Origin: a virus
IMG/VR virus record: IMGVR_UViG_3300032267_001142
Location: 1-64,000 of that record
Length of the DNA: 64,000 nucleotides
Strand: one strand, 5' to 3'
Part shown: positions 6,933-13,833 of the stretch, in pieces
Numbering within the stretch: the stretch's first letter is position 1
Layout of the letters: every line of letters begins with the position of its first letter
Notes under the pieces: model-generated
The model's database searches: none
Told to the model about the DNA's origin: nothing
The model's input: only the letters and a program-made list of their open reading frames with translations
Translations under genes and position numbers: made by a program

Positions 6933-6956
6933 GCGCTGCGGGTTGCCCCGCAGCGC
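6933..6956 (-). terminator. Hairpin after the gene at 6971
   Basis: 10-bp perfect stem GCGCTGCGGG/CCCGCAGCGC with loop TTGC, 15 bases past the stop codon. No T run. Confidence 0.55.
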
Positions 6957-6970
6957 GTGAGGTCGCGTGA

Positions 6971-7387
6971 CTATTCGTAGTCGTTAAATGGTTTGCTGTC
7001 CACCGTTCCGCCCGTGTCGAAAACTGAGCCGCGACGGGCTGCGGGAACGTACCCAGACGATTCTTTCACGAGCGAGCCGAGGAATCCTTCGACCAAAGTA
7101 TTCAGCTCATGCTTGAATCCGTCCCGTTTGCCCTTCCACTTTGGCCCGATTTCTCGCGAAAGCTGAGCGCCAAAAACTCGCTGCAAACCCTTTTTCAGAT
7201 TGTCGCGATATGCGGAAAGGTTCACGGATGTTGATTCTCCGTCCTTGTAGTCGTCATCCTCTTTTAGCGGCATTACCGCACCGTAGTTGATTAAGTGATT
7301 GACAAGCACAGCAAGGTGCTTTGCGTCGCCGGAAAGGTTCAGGATATAGGTGCTGCCGTAGGGACGAATGGTGCCGGTGATGTTCAT
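6971..7387 (-). CDS. Hypothetical protein
   Basis: 138 residues, MNITGTIRPYGSTYILNLSG.... An N-terminal beta segment, an acidic linker (KEDDDYKDGE), a helical middle and a glycine-rich tail ending SKPFNDYE. No recognised domain. Start at 7387, 7 bases from a weak -10 box; a longer reading would enter the dyad. Confidence 0.6.
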   Translation of the reverse strand: MNITGTIRPYGSTYILNLSGDAKHLAVLVNHLINYGAVMPLKEDDDYKDGESTSVNLSAYRDNLKKGLQRVFGAQLSREIGPKWKGKRDGFKHELNTLVEGFLGSLVKESSGYVPAARRGSVFDTGGTVDSKPFNDYE

Positions 7388-7394
7388 GCGTGAA

Positions 7395-7422
7395 GAGTGC
7401 CATGCCCGCAAATAGAACGCAA
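7395..7422 (-). promoter_or_regulatory. Weak promoter of the gene at 7387
   Basis: -35 TTGCGT, 16-bp spacer, poor -10 GCACTC, 7 bases to the ATG. Position matches the other early promoters. Confidence 0.45.
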
Positions 7423-7439
7423 GCTTTTTCTTTGTAGAA

Positions 7440-7452
7440 CCTGGCAGCCCGG
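7440..7452. repeat. 13-bp boundary dyad
   Basis: CCTGGCAGCCCGG, 17 bases upstream of the promoter at 7395-7422. Confidence 0.8.
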
Positions 7453-7479
7453 ACATAAAATTCATACCTTGCTTTATGC

Positions 7480-7740
7480 CTATCGGTATAACTCTCGAAT
7501 TGATTTCGGCAACATTGGAACGCGTGCCCGCGCAGTAGCTTCATCGCATGACTCAGCTAGCTCAACAAGCTCTTGGACTTCCCAACGAAGACCCACATAA
7601 AACCCTTGTGGACTCAAATCGGTATACACCGAATAACCGTAGCTATAACCTTTCTGGAAGACGAAGATTTTGTTCGCCGAAGATATCGACTTGAAAAATG
7701 TCGCCTCGGCTGGCGGAGTAGTAGGACGAGGTTTAATCAT
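7480..7740 (-). CDS. Isolated MIK-family protein
   Basis: 86 residues, MIKPRPTTPPAEATFF..., with the AAATGATTAAACC start context of the array at 1-2690. It is thus a dispersed, opposite-strand member of that family. The YR....GE core is weaker here (YSVYTDLSPQGFYVGLRW). No promoter is seen next to it; it may be read from the gene at 7819. Confidence 0.6.
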   Translation of the reverse strand: MIKPRPTTPPAEATFFKSISSANKIFVFQKGYSYGYSVYTDLSPQGFYVGLRWEVQELVELAESCDEATARARVPMLPKSIRELYR

Positions 7741-7753
7741 TTAGTAAGAAGCC

Positions 7754-7777
7754 CTCGCCGCTTAGGACAACGGCGAG
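7754..7777 (-). terminator. Hairpin between the genes at 7819 and 7740
   Basis: 7-bp stem CTCGCCG/CGGCGAG with a 10-base loop. No T run, so it may be an mRNA processing or stability hairpin. Confidence 0.4.
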
Positions 7778-7818
7778 CGCTCTTAACATTTATTTTTAGT
7801 GCCCTTTTCGAGTCCGCG

Positions 7819-8061
7819 CTAACTAGAGCGCGTGCTGCGGCGCGGCGACTTTCGCTTGTTTTCGGTCTGCTTGCCTTCGGCGCGAGCCTTGGCGGCAGAG
7901 GCGAAAGAGCTGTCCACGGTCGTTCCCTTGGTGCTCGGGAACGCGGTGATGACGAGTGACGTGCCGAGCCCCGGCTTACCATCACGAGGAATGGAAGCGC
8001 CTTTGACGACGCCCGTGGAGAGGTTGACTTTGCGCAGTGCGCGAGTTTGACGATTGGCCAT
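7819..8061 (-). CDS. Small basic protein with CA-rich leader
   Basis: 80 residues, MANRQTRALRKVNLSTG..., strongly basic at both ends (KNRKSPRRSTRSS-like tail), suggesting nucleic-acid binding (inference). Its leader of about 30 bases is CA-rich and has no Shine-Dalgarno; it shares GTAAGCAACA with the leader of the gene at 18508. An overlapping reading frame at 7737-7985 lacks these signals and is left out. Confidence 0.65.
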   Translation of the reverse strand: MANRQTRALRKVNLSTGVVKGASIPRDGKPGLGTSLVITAFPSTKGTTVDSSFASAAKARAEGKQTENKRKSPRRSTRSS

Positions 8062-8094
8062 GTTGGTGTAGGTGTTGGTGTTGTTGCTTACAGT

Positions 8095-8418
8095 TCAGAG
8101 AGTATCGGATTTTGCGACAGTATCAAGGGGAACGTCCGCGATGGGCTGTTCCTCGACGCGAAGGGTTTTGCCGTTGTCGACGATGATGTGCCAATTCTTT
8201 CCGGCTTCGAGATGAAGAAACTGCACGGTGCCGTCGATGGAAAGTTCCACGGTCGCCTTTGGCGCTTCGACGGTTTCGGTGAATTCTTCAGACGTGCTTG
8301 AGGCGACGTCTTCAGCAGTGGCGGTCGCGAGGCGCGAAGTAGATGAGGTGACGCACGCGACGATGACGCCGATGAGAATGAGGACGCACAGGAAGTAGGA
8401 CAGTTTTGAGGTTTTCAT
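8095..8418 (-). CDS. Putative lipoprotein
   Basis: 107 residues. The N-terminus MKTSKLSYFLCVLILIGVIVAC is a basic start, a hydrophobic stretch and a Cys that fits a lipobox (IVAC). A Ser/Thr/Glu-rich linker and a beta-rich domain (VELSIDGTVQFLHLEAG) follow. It is likely anchored in a membrane. Could modify the host envelope; role unknown. Start 9 bases after a TAAACT -10 box. Confidence 0.65.
   Translation of the reverse strand: MKTSKLSYFLCVLILIGVIVACVTSSTSRLATATAEDVASSTSEEFTETVEAPKATVELSIDGTVQFLHLEAGKNWHIIVDNGKTLRVEEQPIADVPLDTVAKSDTL
8099..8126 (-). promoter_or_regulatory. Promoter of the gene at 8061
   Basis: -35 TTGATA, 16-bp spacer, -10 TACTCT; leader of about 30 bases. Lies inside the 3' end of the lipoprotein gene. 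Confidence 0.65.
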
Positions 8419-8427
8419 GATGTGAGG

Positions 8428-8455
8428 AGTTTACGGGCTTTTCTTATGATGTCAA
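8428..8455 (-). promoter_or_regulatory. Promoter of the lipoprotein gene
   Basis: -35 TTGACA, 16-bp spacer, -10 TAAACT, 9 bases to the ATG. Confidence 0.7.
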
Positions 8456-8644
8456 CTACAGAGCGCGAGCTGCGACAGCCGCGACCTTTACGGTGAAGCC
8501 GAGCGCTTTGAGCGCGGCGACGTGTCCATAGGTAATGGTTTCTGTGTTAGTGAGCGAGCGTACAGCGACGGCGTGTTCGGAAATGATATAAAGGCGGCGC
8601 TGACCGTATTGGATACGCTCTTCGACAATGATTTCGGTGTTCAT
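8456..8644 (-). CDS. Small hypothetical protein
   Basis: 62 residues from MNTEIIVEERIQYGQRRLYIISEH. The ATG lies 5 bases past the stop of the gene at 8650, suggesting coupling; an upstream in-frame ATG at 8668 is possible. A beta-rich N-terminal half and an Ala-rich end. Function unknown. Confidence 0.55.
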   Translation of the reverse strand: MNTEIIVEERIQYGQRRLYIISEHAVAVRSLTNTETITYGHVAALKALGFTVKVAAVAARAL

Positions 8645-8649
8645 GAAGT

Positions 8650-8961
8650 TCAGCCGATGAATGTGCATTCTTCACCGCCGACAAAAGCATCGTCTTCGTC
8701 GCAGCCGCAATCGGCGCAACGAGGGTGTCCGCCCATCGGAACAAAAAGGTGCGCGCCTTTACTACGCGCAGCGGTAAGCTGGGAAAGTTCGCAATCGAAT
8801 ACATCGTCTTCTTGGTCCCTGACTTGGAAAAGCGCTAGGCCGTCTGCGTCTTTATGACCTACGACTCGGCCCTGAAACTCATTCGCGAAGTCGCCGTCTT
8901 TAGGCGTAGCGATAACGGTAGAGCCGATGGGGAATGCGGAAAAGATAGAAGGTTTACTCAT
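8650..8961 (-). CDS. Hypothetical protein with SH3-like and Cys-rich segments
   Basis: 103 residues. The N-terminal FPIGSTVIATPKDGDFANEFQGRVVGH looks like a small beta barrel. The C-terminal HPRCADCGCDEDDAFVGGEEC has four Cys and a His, a possible metal site. Promoter TTGACT/TAATCT ends 6 bases before the ATG. Confidence 0.65.
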   Translation of the reverse strand: MSKPSIFSAFPIGSTVIATPKDGDFANEFQGRVVGHKDADGLALFQVRDQEDDVFDCELSQLTAARSKGAHLFVPMGGHPRCADCGCDEDDAFVGGEECTFIG

Positions 8962-8967
8962 GACGAA

Positions 8968-8995
8968 AGATTAGCGCAGCGCTTAGAAAAGTCAA
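8968..8995 (-). promoter_or_regulatory. Promoter of the gene at 8961
   Basis: -35 TTGACT, 16-bp spacer, -10 TAATCT, 6 bases to the ATG. Confidence 0.7.
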
Positions 8996-9013
8996 CAACT
9001 GATTTCGCTTACT

Positions 9014-9026
9014 CCTGGCAGCCAGG
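9014..9026. repeat. 13-bp boundary dyad, perfect
   Basis: CCTGGCAGCCAGG, 18 bases upstream of the promoter at 8968-8995. Confidence 0.8.
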
Positions 9027-9330
9027 TAACATTTCGAGCAGGAGTAAGTGTTAGTCTCGCGACTATCATCACGGCACGCGGCCCCTTTTCCTCCTGTCGA
9101 AATTGATTTGAAAGTTGACACTGGCCGGTTGCGACCTCAACCGTTTAACTAAGCCGTAACATGTAAAACGGCTTTGCACCAGCTATGGCAACAAGTGACC
9201 GATTATACCGCTAAGCTTCATGCAGCCTAGTTGAGCGAATCGGCACGCTCTGCGCGACCGGAGACTGCGGCGCGAATGGTGCGCGGCGTATTTGGATGTC
9301 CCTATTCTGGTCGCGTCTTACTTTCGCACC
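9027..9330. other. 304-base non-coding segment with hairpins
   Basis: No convincing gene. Two adjacent hairpins are visible: CGGTTG/CAACCG (9126-9143) and AAGCCGT/ACGGCTT (9151-9174). A TTGACA lies just upstream at 9115. It could encode a small RNA or be a terminator region. Confidence 0.4.
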
Positions 9331-9471
9331 CTAGAGTGCGCGTGCAGCACGAAGCCAACGTCGCTTGGTTTTCAAGCTCGCGAACTTGAAGCCCTTTCCC
9401 TCGTTAAGAAGGGATTGAACGTTTTGCTTGTTGCTAGCGCGGATGCGGAAGAGGAGCGAGGTGTTGTTCAT
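9331..9471 (-). CDS. 46-residue basic peptide
   Basis: MNNTSLLFRIRASNKQNVQS... ending KTKRRWLRAARAL. Supported by a strong promoter (TTGACT, 16 bp, TAGTAT) ending 7 bases before the ATG. Highly basic C-terminus, possibly nucleic-acid or membrane binding (inference). Confidence 0.55.
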   Translation of the reverse strand: MNNTSLLFRIRASNKQNVQSLLNEGKGFKFASLKTKRRWLRAARAL

Positions 9472-9478
9472 GTAGTAG

Positions 9479-9506
9479 ATACTAGCGGCTTTTCCCGTGG
9501 AGTCAA
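9479..9506 (-). promoter_or_regulatory. Promoter of the gene at 9471
   Basis: -35 TTGACT, 16-bp spacer, -10 TAGTAT, 7 bases to the ATG. Confidence 0.65.
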
Positions 9507-9850
9507 CGGCTTTTCTTGTAACGGAGTTTTGCTAGGCGGATGGCATTAAGATAAAGACAGCGCTCGTTAAGCGTTAATTCCCAATCGTGATGTTGCTGCG
9601 CGTGAATACTGCGCGATTGACGTTGTAGCTCTTGATATTTTTCCCTGAATTTTTTGGCGTGAGTGTAGAAATTTTCTTTACCACCTGCCGCGTAATAGGC
9701 ACGGGAGGCATCGTTCCACTCTTTCGATACTCGCGCTGTCTCAGAAGAAAGAGCGTTGATTTTGATGACCGCTTCAGCATCCGGCATCCAATGTTCAGCG
9801 CGGTAGGCTCGTGCTTGCGCCATTATCTTTTTGATGCTTGGAATTTTCAT
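9503..9850 (-). CDS. Hypothetical helical protein
   Basis: 115 residues from MKIPSIKKIMAQARAYRAEHW. Predominantly charged and helical, with a possible coiled coil around KKFREKYQELQRQSRS. No recognised domain. The ATG at 9850 sits 18 bases after the -10 box. Confidence 0.6.
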   Translation of the reverse strand: MKIPSIKKIMAQARAYRAEHWMPDAEAVIKINALSSETARVSKEWNDASRAYYAAGGKENFYTHAKKFREKYQELQRQSRSIHAQQHHDWELTLNERCLYLNAIRLAKLRYKKSR

Positions 9851-9868
9851 AGGTTCGGTCTTGAATCG

Positions 9869-9896
9869 AGGGTAGCCTATCAAATAAGGAAGTCAA
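9869..9896 (-). promoter_or_regulatory. Promoter of the gene at 9850
   Basis: -35 TTGACT, 16-bp spacer, -10 TACCCT; 18-base leader. Confidence 0.6.
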
Positions 9897-9912
9897 GAAT
9901 AAACCTCATATG

Positions 9913-9925
9913 CCTGGCAGCCCGG
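9913..9925. repeat. 13-bp boundary dyad
   Basis: CCTGGCAGCCCGG, 16 bases upstream of the promoter at 9869-9896. Confidence 0.8.
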
Positions 9926-9935
9926 TATAGCACGA

Positions 9936-9961
9936 GAAGGGCGACCTCGCGGTCGCCCTTC
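9936..9961 (-). terminator. Strong hairpin after the gene at 9978
   Basis: 11-bp perfect stem GAAGGGCGACC/GGTCGCCCTTC closed by a 4-base loop (GCGA on the transcribed strand). No T run. Confidence 0.6.
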
Positions 9962-9977
9962 GTGATTACTTTGTCGG

Positions 9978-10559
9978 TTAGGCGGTCACTCGGAAGTGAG
10001 ACTCGACCTTGCCGCCCTCGCCGATGATGCGGATTTCGTTCACGGATTCCAGCTTGTAAGTAATGACCGTGTTCTGGAATTTCACGCCGATGCCCTTTGC
10101 GGCCTGCCGTGACGAGGACGAAGAGCGTCGCACCAGAAACGGCTCGACCTTTTCGCGAGGAATGAGGACTTCGCTGCCGTCCGCTTTGATGCCGACATAT
10201 TGCGGAAGCACGGCCTCGGGATTGTGGACCTCCACGTAGTACTTGTCCTTGTGGCCGACGATGCACGGCGCGATTTTCTCGCCCCAAGCGCGTCCCGCGC
10301 TCACGAAGTCCGCTTTCTTGTGGCGGCGCTTCAGTTCAGCGTTGACATTCGCGGAATAGTTCTGCGCGATTTTGCCGCTGTGAATGGTGCTGCGCTTGTT
10401 GACGGCGACGAAGCCGAGCGACGCAAGAGTGGCTTCGCTCAGGTCGCACTTTGTGGAAGTCGTCATCTGAATGTCCCTTTCCTCCTTAATGCCGGAGAGG
10501 GCGACGAGAAGGGCGAGGGTGGTGACGTTTTTGACGGATGGAGTAAGAGTTTTGCTCAT
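9978..10559 (-). CDS. Hypothetical protein
   Basis: 193 residues. A helical N-terminus, a basic middle (ELKRRHKKADFVSAG), a segment IPREKVEPFLVRRSSSSSRQ, and a beta-rich C-terminus ending KVESHFRVTA. No recognised domain. Start 6 bases from the TACTGT -10 box; internal ATGs also exist. Confidence 0.65.
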   Translation of the reverse strand: MSKTLTPSVKNVTTLALLVALSGIKEERDIQMTTSTKCDLSEATLASLGFVAVNKRSTIHSGKIAQNYSANVNAELKRRHKKADFVSAGRAWGEKIAPCIVGHKDKYYVEVHNPEAVLPQYVGIKADGSEVLIPREKVEPFLVRRSSSSSRQAAKGIGVKFQNTVITYKLESVNEIRIIGEGGKVESHFRVTA

Positions 10560-10565
10560 GGGTCA

Positions 10566-10593
10566 ACAGTAGCACGGGGTGAGACGGACGCAA
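10566..10593 (-). promoter_or_regulatory. Promoter of the gene at 10559
   Basis: -35 TTGCGT, 16-bp spacer, -10 TACTGT, 6 bases to the ATG. Confidence 0.65.
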
Positions 10594-10638
10594 GACTTAT
10601 TTGGGCAATTGGGTATTTTTTTCCTCAACGCTTTTGTC

Positions 10639-10666
10639 TTGACTAAATAAGCGCATTAGCTATAAT
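10639..10666 (+). promoter_or_regulatory. Near-consensus promoter firing into a dyad
   Basis: -35 TTGACT, 16-bp spacer, perfect -10 TATAAT. The expected start site (about 10673) falls at the edge of the dyad at 10675. An ATG directly after the -10 opens only a 9-codon frame (MRNLAARNA). No plus-strand gene follows, so the product may be a short RNA or leader peptide. Confidence 0.6.
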
Positions 10667-10674
10667 ATGCGAAA

Positions 10675-10687
10675 CCTGGCAGCCAGG
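10675..10687. repeat. 13-bp boundary dyad, perfect, at a start site
   Basis: CCTGGCAGCCAGG. Unlike the others it overlaps the predicted start site of a plus-strand promoter instead of lying upstream of a -35 box. Confidence 0.8.
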
Positions 10688-10729
10688 AATGCATAATATA
10701 TGAGTGTGACATGCCTAATGTCCAAACCG

Positions 10730-11071
10730 CTAGTCTTCAAAGTCGCGCTCTTGACGACGCGACTCCCTTCGCGCCTGACGGTGGCTTGCGATTTTGGTAT
10801 ATTTGCGCGGATTTTCTCTGGTTCCCGCGTGTTTAGCGAGATGAATGAGTTCCGATACGGTATAAAGCCCGAGGCAGTAACCTAGGGACCAAATGACATA
10901 AACGTCTTTGCAGAAATTGTCTTTGACATTCTTGCCTGAACGGCGGCGATGACCAAGCGGCGTATGTTTGACTTCTTTTGCTACGGTCAACTTTTCGTCA
11001 GAGGTAGCGAGGCGCACGGACATGCCGCATTTACGGATTTTAGCGAGAGCTTCTTGGGTAGTCGTATCCAT
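10730..11071 (-). CDS. Hypothetical basic protein
   Basis: 113 residues, MDTTTQEALAKIRKCGMSVRL..., with a very basic C-terminus (RQARRESRRQERDFED). The start at 11071 is 7 bases from TAGTAT. Possible nucleic-acid binding (inference). No recognised family. Confidence 0.6.
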   Translation of the reverse strand: MDTTTQEALAKIRKCGMSVRLATSDEKLTVAKEVKHTPLGHRRRSGKNVKDNFCKDVYVIWSLGYCLGLYTVSELIHLAKHAGTRENPRKYTKIASHRQARRESRRQERDFED

Positions 11072-11078
11072 GAACGAG

Positions 11079-11106
11079 ATACTACAACAAATAGCGGAGG
11101 CGTCAA
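11079..11106 (-). promoter_or_regulatory. Promoter of the gene at 11071
   Basis: -35 TTGACG, 16-bp spacer, -10 TAGTAT, 7 bases to the ATG. Confidence 0.7.
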
Positions 11107-11122
11107 GGACTTTCTATGTGGC

Positions 11123-11135
11123 CCTGGCAGCCCGG
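11123..11135. repeat. 13-bp boundary dyad
   Basis: CCTGGCAGCCCGG, 16 bases upstream of the promoter at 11079-11106. The 130 bases to the next gene hold small hairpins, including GCCTAA/TTAGGC near 11222-11242. Confidence 0.8.
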
Positions 11136-11269
11136 TATAAACAATCTCCGCCCGCAGAAGCTTTTGCGACTACGGACGGAGGGTTATAACAAGATGCCTG
11201 TCTTGTGTTTAACTTCGCAGCCTAACGGCACCGATTAGGCCGCTGCATTCGCTGTGGCGACACTAACAA

Positions 11270-11857
11270 CTATTCGCGCATTTCAATCTCCTGAAGTTTG
11301 ATGTCGAGTTTCGCCGCGCCTTGTTGTGCGCTTTGATACGCCCGCTTCCACAGGCGCACATCGCCGCCGCGCATTTTCGACAAGAGGTGCATCTTTTCTT
11401 TCAGATACACCGCCGCGAAACTTGGGTCGCTTTGTGTGATATCTCCGGTGTTATGAATCAGGTCTACGAACTTGACAGTTTGCGCGTCGTCGGAAATCAG
11501 CGCCAGCCGCTCAGCTTCCTTCTCGTGCCGGATGCGGCGATTCCACTGAGGATAATTTTCCTTCGTATATTGGTCAGTCAGGTCGAAGATGATGCCAGCG
11601 ACGCGGTCCCCGAACATTTCGCGCACCTTGTTCAGCGAGTAGTACGGATTCAGTGGAAAGACATCTTCAATCAGGTCATGCCCGCCAGCCGCGATGATGA
11701 CCTCTTCGTCGTCCGTGACTTCCGCGACGATTGACGCAACGGGCACACAGTGGTTGTCGAAGTAAGGCAGGCCGCTATACTTGCGGACTTGTTTGATAGA
11801 TTCGTGGCCCTCACGAAAGAAAGCGAAAGCGGCCAGCACAGCAGGAGAAAAGGTCAT
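11270..11857 (-). CDS. HD-domain (p)ppGpp hydrolase-like protein
   Basis: 195 residues. The order of motifs fits the RelA/SpoT-type HD hydrolase domain, as in the single-domain MESH1-like enzymes: an early His (DNHCVPVASIV), AAGGHDLIEDV (HD..ED, about residues 57-67), FGDRVAGIIFDLTD, and KFVDLIHNTGDI. In that family the residues hold a metal and remove the 3' pyrophosphate of ppGpp. Length is right for a stand-alone domain. Substrate is inferred, not shown; other HD phosphohydrolases are possible. Single-gene cassette between two dyads. Confidence 0.75.
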   Translation of the reverse strand: MTFSPAVLAAFAFFREGHESIKQVRKYSGLPYFDNHCVPVASIVAEVTDDEEVIIAAGGHDLIEDVFPLNPYYSLNKVREMFGDRVAGIIFDLTDQYTKENYPQWNRRIRHEKEAERLALISDDAQTVKFVDLIHNTGDITQSDPSFAAVYLKEKMHLLSKMRGGDVRLWKRAYQSAQQGAAKLDIKLQEIEMRE

Positions 11858-11863
11858 GCGCGA

Positions 11864-11892
11864 ACACTACTTGAACTTCGGCGCGTTGTCAA
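11864..11892 (-). promoter_or_regulatory. Promoter of the HD hydrolase gene
   Basis: -35 TTGACA, 17-bp spacer, -10 TAGTGT, 6 bases to the ATG. Confidence 0.7.
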
Positions 11893-11920
11893 ATACAAAA
11901 GCAGCTTATCCTCAAGTATA

Positions 11921-11933
11921 CCTGGCGGCCAGG
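11921..11933. repeat. 13-bp boundary dyad, perfect arms
   Basis: CCTGGCGGCCAGG, 28 bases upstream of the -35 box. Confidence 0.8.
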
Positions 11934-11951
11934 ACTAAAGCCTTTCGGCCT

Positions 11952-12299
11952 TCACGAGAGGACTCCTTTTAGTTTCATCTGAGACCGCAGAGCTTCGAGA
12001 CGTAAATCTGCTAGGCTCAGGTCTTGCAGCGCCTCAGTGTCGAAATAGCTAAGTTCGTTATTTGCAGCGATGATTATAGAGTAGCACGCTTGGCGCGAAA
12101 GGTATCCGCTTTCGATGTCGAAGATATATTCCACTGTGTTGTGCGGACGGATTGCGCCGATACGCTTGATTGCGGCATCGCATCCCATAATCGTACCATC
12201 GTGCGGCTCGCTGCCAGTAGAAAGCGCTTTTCCAGATTCGCAGAAGATGAAGCTGTTGTGGCGCTCGTGGATGACGATGATGAGATGCGTTTTCTTCAT
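11952..12299 (-). CDS. Hypothetical protein
   Basis: 115 residues from MKKTHLIIVIHERHNSFIFC. Alternating beta and helix, ending in LADLRLEALRSQMKLKGVLS. No recognised domain. The start is 6 bases from TACTCT; the longer reading runs into the promoter. Confidence 0.6.
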   Translation of the reverse strand: MKKTHLIIVIHERHNSFIFCESGKALSTGSEPHDGTIMGCDAAIKRIGAIRPHNTVEYIFDIESGYLSRQACYSIIIAANNELSYFDTEALQDLSLADLRLEALRSQMKLKGVLS

Positions 12300-12305
12300 G
12301 TGGTC

Positions 12306-12333
12306 AGAGTAGCAGCGGCAAATATCGAAGCAA
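12306..12333 (-). promoter_or_regulatory. Promoter of the gene at 12299
   Basis: -35 TTGCTT, 16-bp spacer, -10 TACTCT, 6 bases to the ATG. Confidence 0.7.
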
Positions 12334-12350
12334 GTCTTTTCTTTGAGCAT

Positions 12351-12363
12351 CCTGGCAGCCAGG
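12351..12363. repeat. 13-bp boundary dyad, perfect
   Basis: CCTGGCAGCCAGG, 17 bases upstream of the promoter at 12306-12333. Confidence 0.8.
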
Positions 12364-12370
12364 TATAAAA

Positions 12371-12398
12371 GCTAAGCGGGGCTTTCGCCCCGCCTAGC
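12371..12398 (-). terminator. Terminator of the gene at 12405
   Basis: GCTA-GCGGGGC stem with a GAAA loop on the transcribed strand, followed by TTTTATA. Directly after the stop codon. Confidence 0.65.
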
Positions 12399-12404
12399 GC
12401 CCTT

Positions 12405-13208
12405 TTATTGCTTGCGCTTTGCCAGAAGCTTGCCGCTCAGCCACGCACGGATGCACGCGACCCTTTTGACGTCGACGCCATAGCGGCGGGCGATGATTTC
12501 GGAAGCCTCGCCGAATCGCGTGATGTCGTGACGAATACTTTCCCGCGTCTCGTTGTCGATTTTGCTCTTCTTCGGCGCTGGACGCCGGAAGATAAGCGTT
12601 GCCATACCGTTTACCGCGCCGGTGTTTTTGTAGTGGTCGGAATCGACAAACTCAAGGCCGGTTTTGCTGGTGATGTATGCGGCGATGGCTTTGTAGTCTT
12701 TGATGGACTCAACTGTGAATCCTGCCGGAAGTTTGGCGGTGTGCGTGGCACGGAAACTGCCGCGAATGATGATGGTGAGCGCTAAGACTTGGCTTCTCTT
12801 CGTAATGTCAATGACACTGTCGGCGAGATTGGCGGTAAACCAACTGCAAGTGTCGAAGTCCACGAATGTCGCCGTGCCGTAGATTGCCCAAGCTCCAAAT
12901 TTCGTGCTGTCGAAGCTCACGCTCGTAATCCCGCTTTCTTGTCCAAGCACATTGAACTTTTGACGAGCCTTGGGAATCTCGGCTGGGTTGTTGTTGAACG
13001 CGAAAATGTGGCACTTGATGGAATTGTGATTGCCGAATTTCACCAGCTCGGTCTCGAACTTTGCGGAAGCGCCGCACAGCGTGTAAACCCAATGGGTCGA
13101 GCCGCCAAGTGGCGCATAGTCTTTGAGCGCCTTCTTGGCGTGGCCAAGCTTGAAGAGACGATTTGCGGTTTTGACTGCGGAACGGTGATAAGAACGGGTG
13201 TTGCTCAT
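12405..13208 (-). CDS. Hypothetical protein with C-terminal HTH-like region
   Basis: 267 residues. The first 190 residues are alpha/beta without a motif I recognise. The C-terminal TRFGEASEIIARRYGVDVKR (about residues 228-247) then VACIRAWLSGKL reads as a helix-turn-helix, so DNA binding is plausible. It is among the few HTH-like proteins in the dyad region and therefore one candidate dyad-binding regulator (speculative). Start 6 bases from TACGGT. Confidence 0.6.
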   Translation of the reverse strand: MSNTRSYHRSAVKTANRLFKLGHAKKALKDYAPLGGSTHWVYTLCGASAKFETELVKFGNHNSIKCHIFAFNNNPAEIPKARQKFNVLGQESGITSVSFDSTKFGAWAIYGTATFVDFDTCSWFTANLADSVIDITKRSQVLALTIIIRGSFRATHTAKLPAGFTVESIKDYKAIAAYITSKTGLEFVDSDHYKNTGAVNGMATLIFRRPAPKKSKIDNETRESIRHDITRFGEASEIIARRYGVDVKRVACIRAWLSGKLLAKRKQ

Positions 13209-13214
13209 GGGAGA

Positions 13215-13242
13215 ACCGTATCAGGCGGAACCGATAAAACAA
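13215..13242 (-). promoter_or_regulatory. Promoter of the gene at 13208
   Basis: -35 TTGTTT, 16-bp spacer, -10 TACGGT, 6 bases to the ATG. Confidence 0.6.
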
Positions 13243-13301
13243 CAGAAATCCCGAGTGAAAAACATTCACTCAAATATGGCATGCCGCTTGCTATACGAGT
13301 T

Positions 13302-13314
13302 CCCGGCGGCCAGG
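13302..13314. repeat. 13-bp boundary dyad, variant
   Basis: CCCGGCGGCCAGG; the left arm has C where T or G is usual. Confidence 0.7.
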
Positions 13315-13345
13315 ATTAAAACCCTAACTATTTTTGGAAGGCTCA

Positions 13346-13588
13346 TCAGTTTTTAACGTGGAGGATTTTCTTGCCGCTGCATAGGAGTCGGGCCGCACGC
13401 ATCATTTTACGTTTGTCCGCGTTATATCGCCACGGATAAATTTCTTCACGATTGACGCACCGTCCGTTCTGCACTTTTTCCACAACGAGGCAGCGAAACT
13501 CCATTTCGCCCATCCTGCGTTTGAAATGAACTTCGAGAGCATACGCGCAGCCCTTGTCTTGATAGGTTGCTCGGCGGAAGGTCTTCAT
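13346..13588 (-). CDS. Small basic protein
   Basis: 80 residues from MKTFRRATYQDKGCAYALEV. Its ATG overlaps the TGA of the upstream gene (ATGA), so the two are coupled. Rich in Arg and Lys, with four Cys. Function unknown. Confidence 0.6.
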   Translation of the reverse strand: MKTFRRATYQDKGCAYALEVHFKRRMGEMEFRCLVVEKVQNGRCVNREEIYPWRYNADKRKMMRAARLLCSGKKILHVKN

Positions 13589-13827
13589 CGTTTTAGGATT
13601 TTGGCAACGTTGTGTGAGGCGCGAAAGAAACAGAGGTTCGAGTCGCTGTTCCATCCAATGAATGTATAGTTGCGCCCCTCGAATTGCAAGACTTTTTTGG
13701 AGATTTTCTTTACGTCGTTCCAGCCATCCGGCACGCTCACGCGAAGGTAATACGGATTCGGCTGCATGTCCTCGCGGTAATTCGGCGTGACTTCGATAAG
13801 GTCTTTCGCGACAGTGGCGGTGGGCAT
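13585..13827 (-). CDS. Small hypothetical protein
   Basis: 80 residues, MPTATVAKDLIEVTPNYRED.... Beta-rich middle (FEGRNYTFIGWNSDSNLCFF). First gene of a two-gene unit, read from a near-consensus promoter 6 bases upstream. Confidence 0.65.
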   Translation of the reverse strand: MPTATVAKDLIEVTPNYREDMQPNPYYLRVSVPDGWNDVKKISKKVLQFEGRNYTFIGWNSDSNLCFFRASHNVAKILKR

Positions 13828-13833
13828 GGACAG

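Noticed and set aside
7737-7985. Minus-strand frame ending in ATGA overlap with the gene at 7740
   Set aside because: It overlaps the better supported gene at 7819-8061, which has a promoter and a CA-rich leader.
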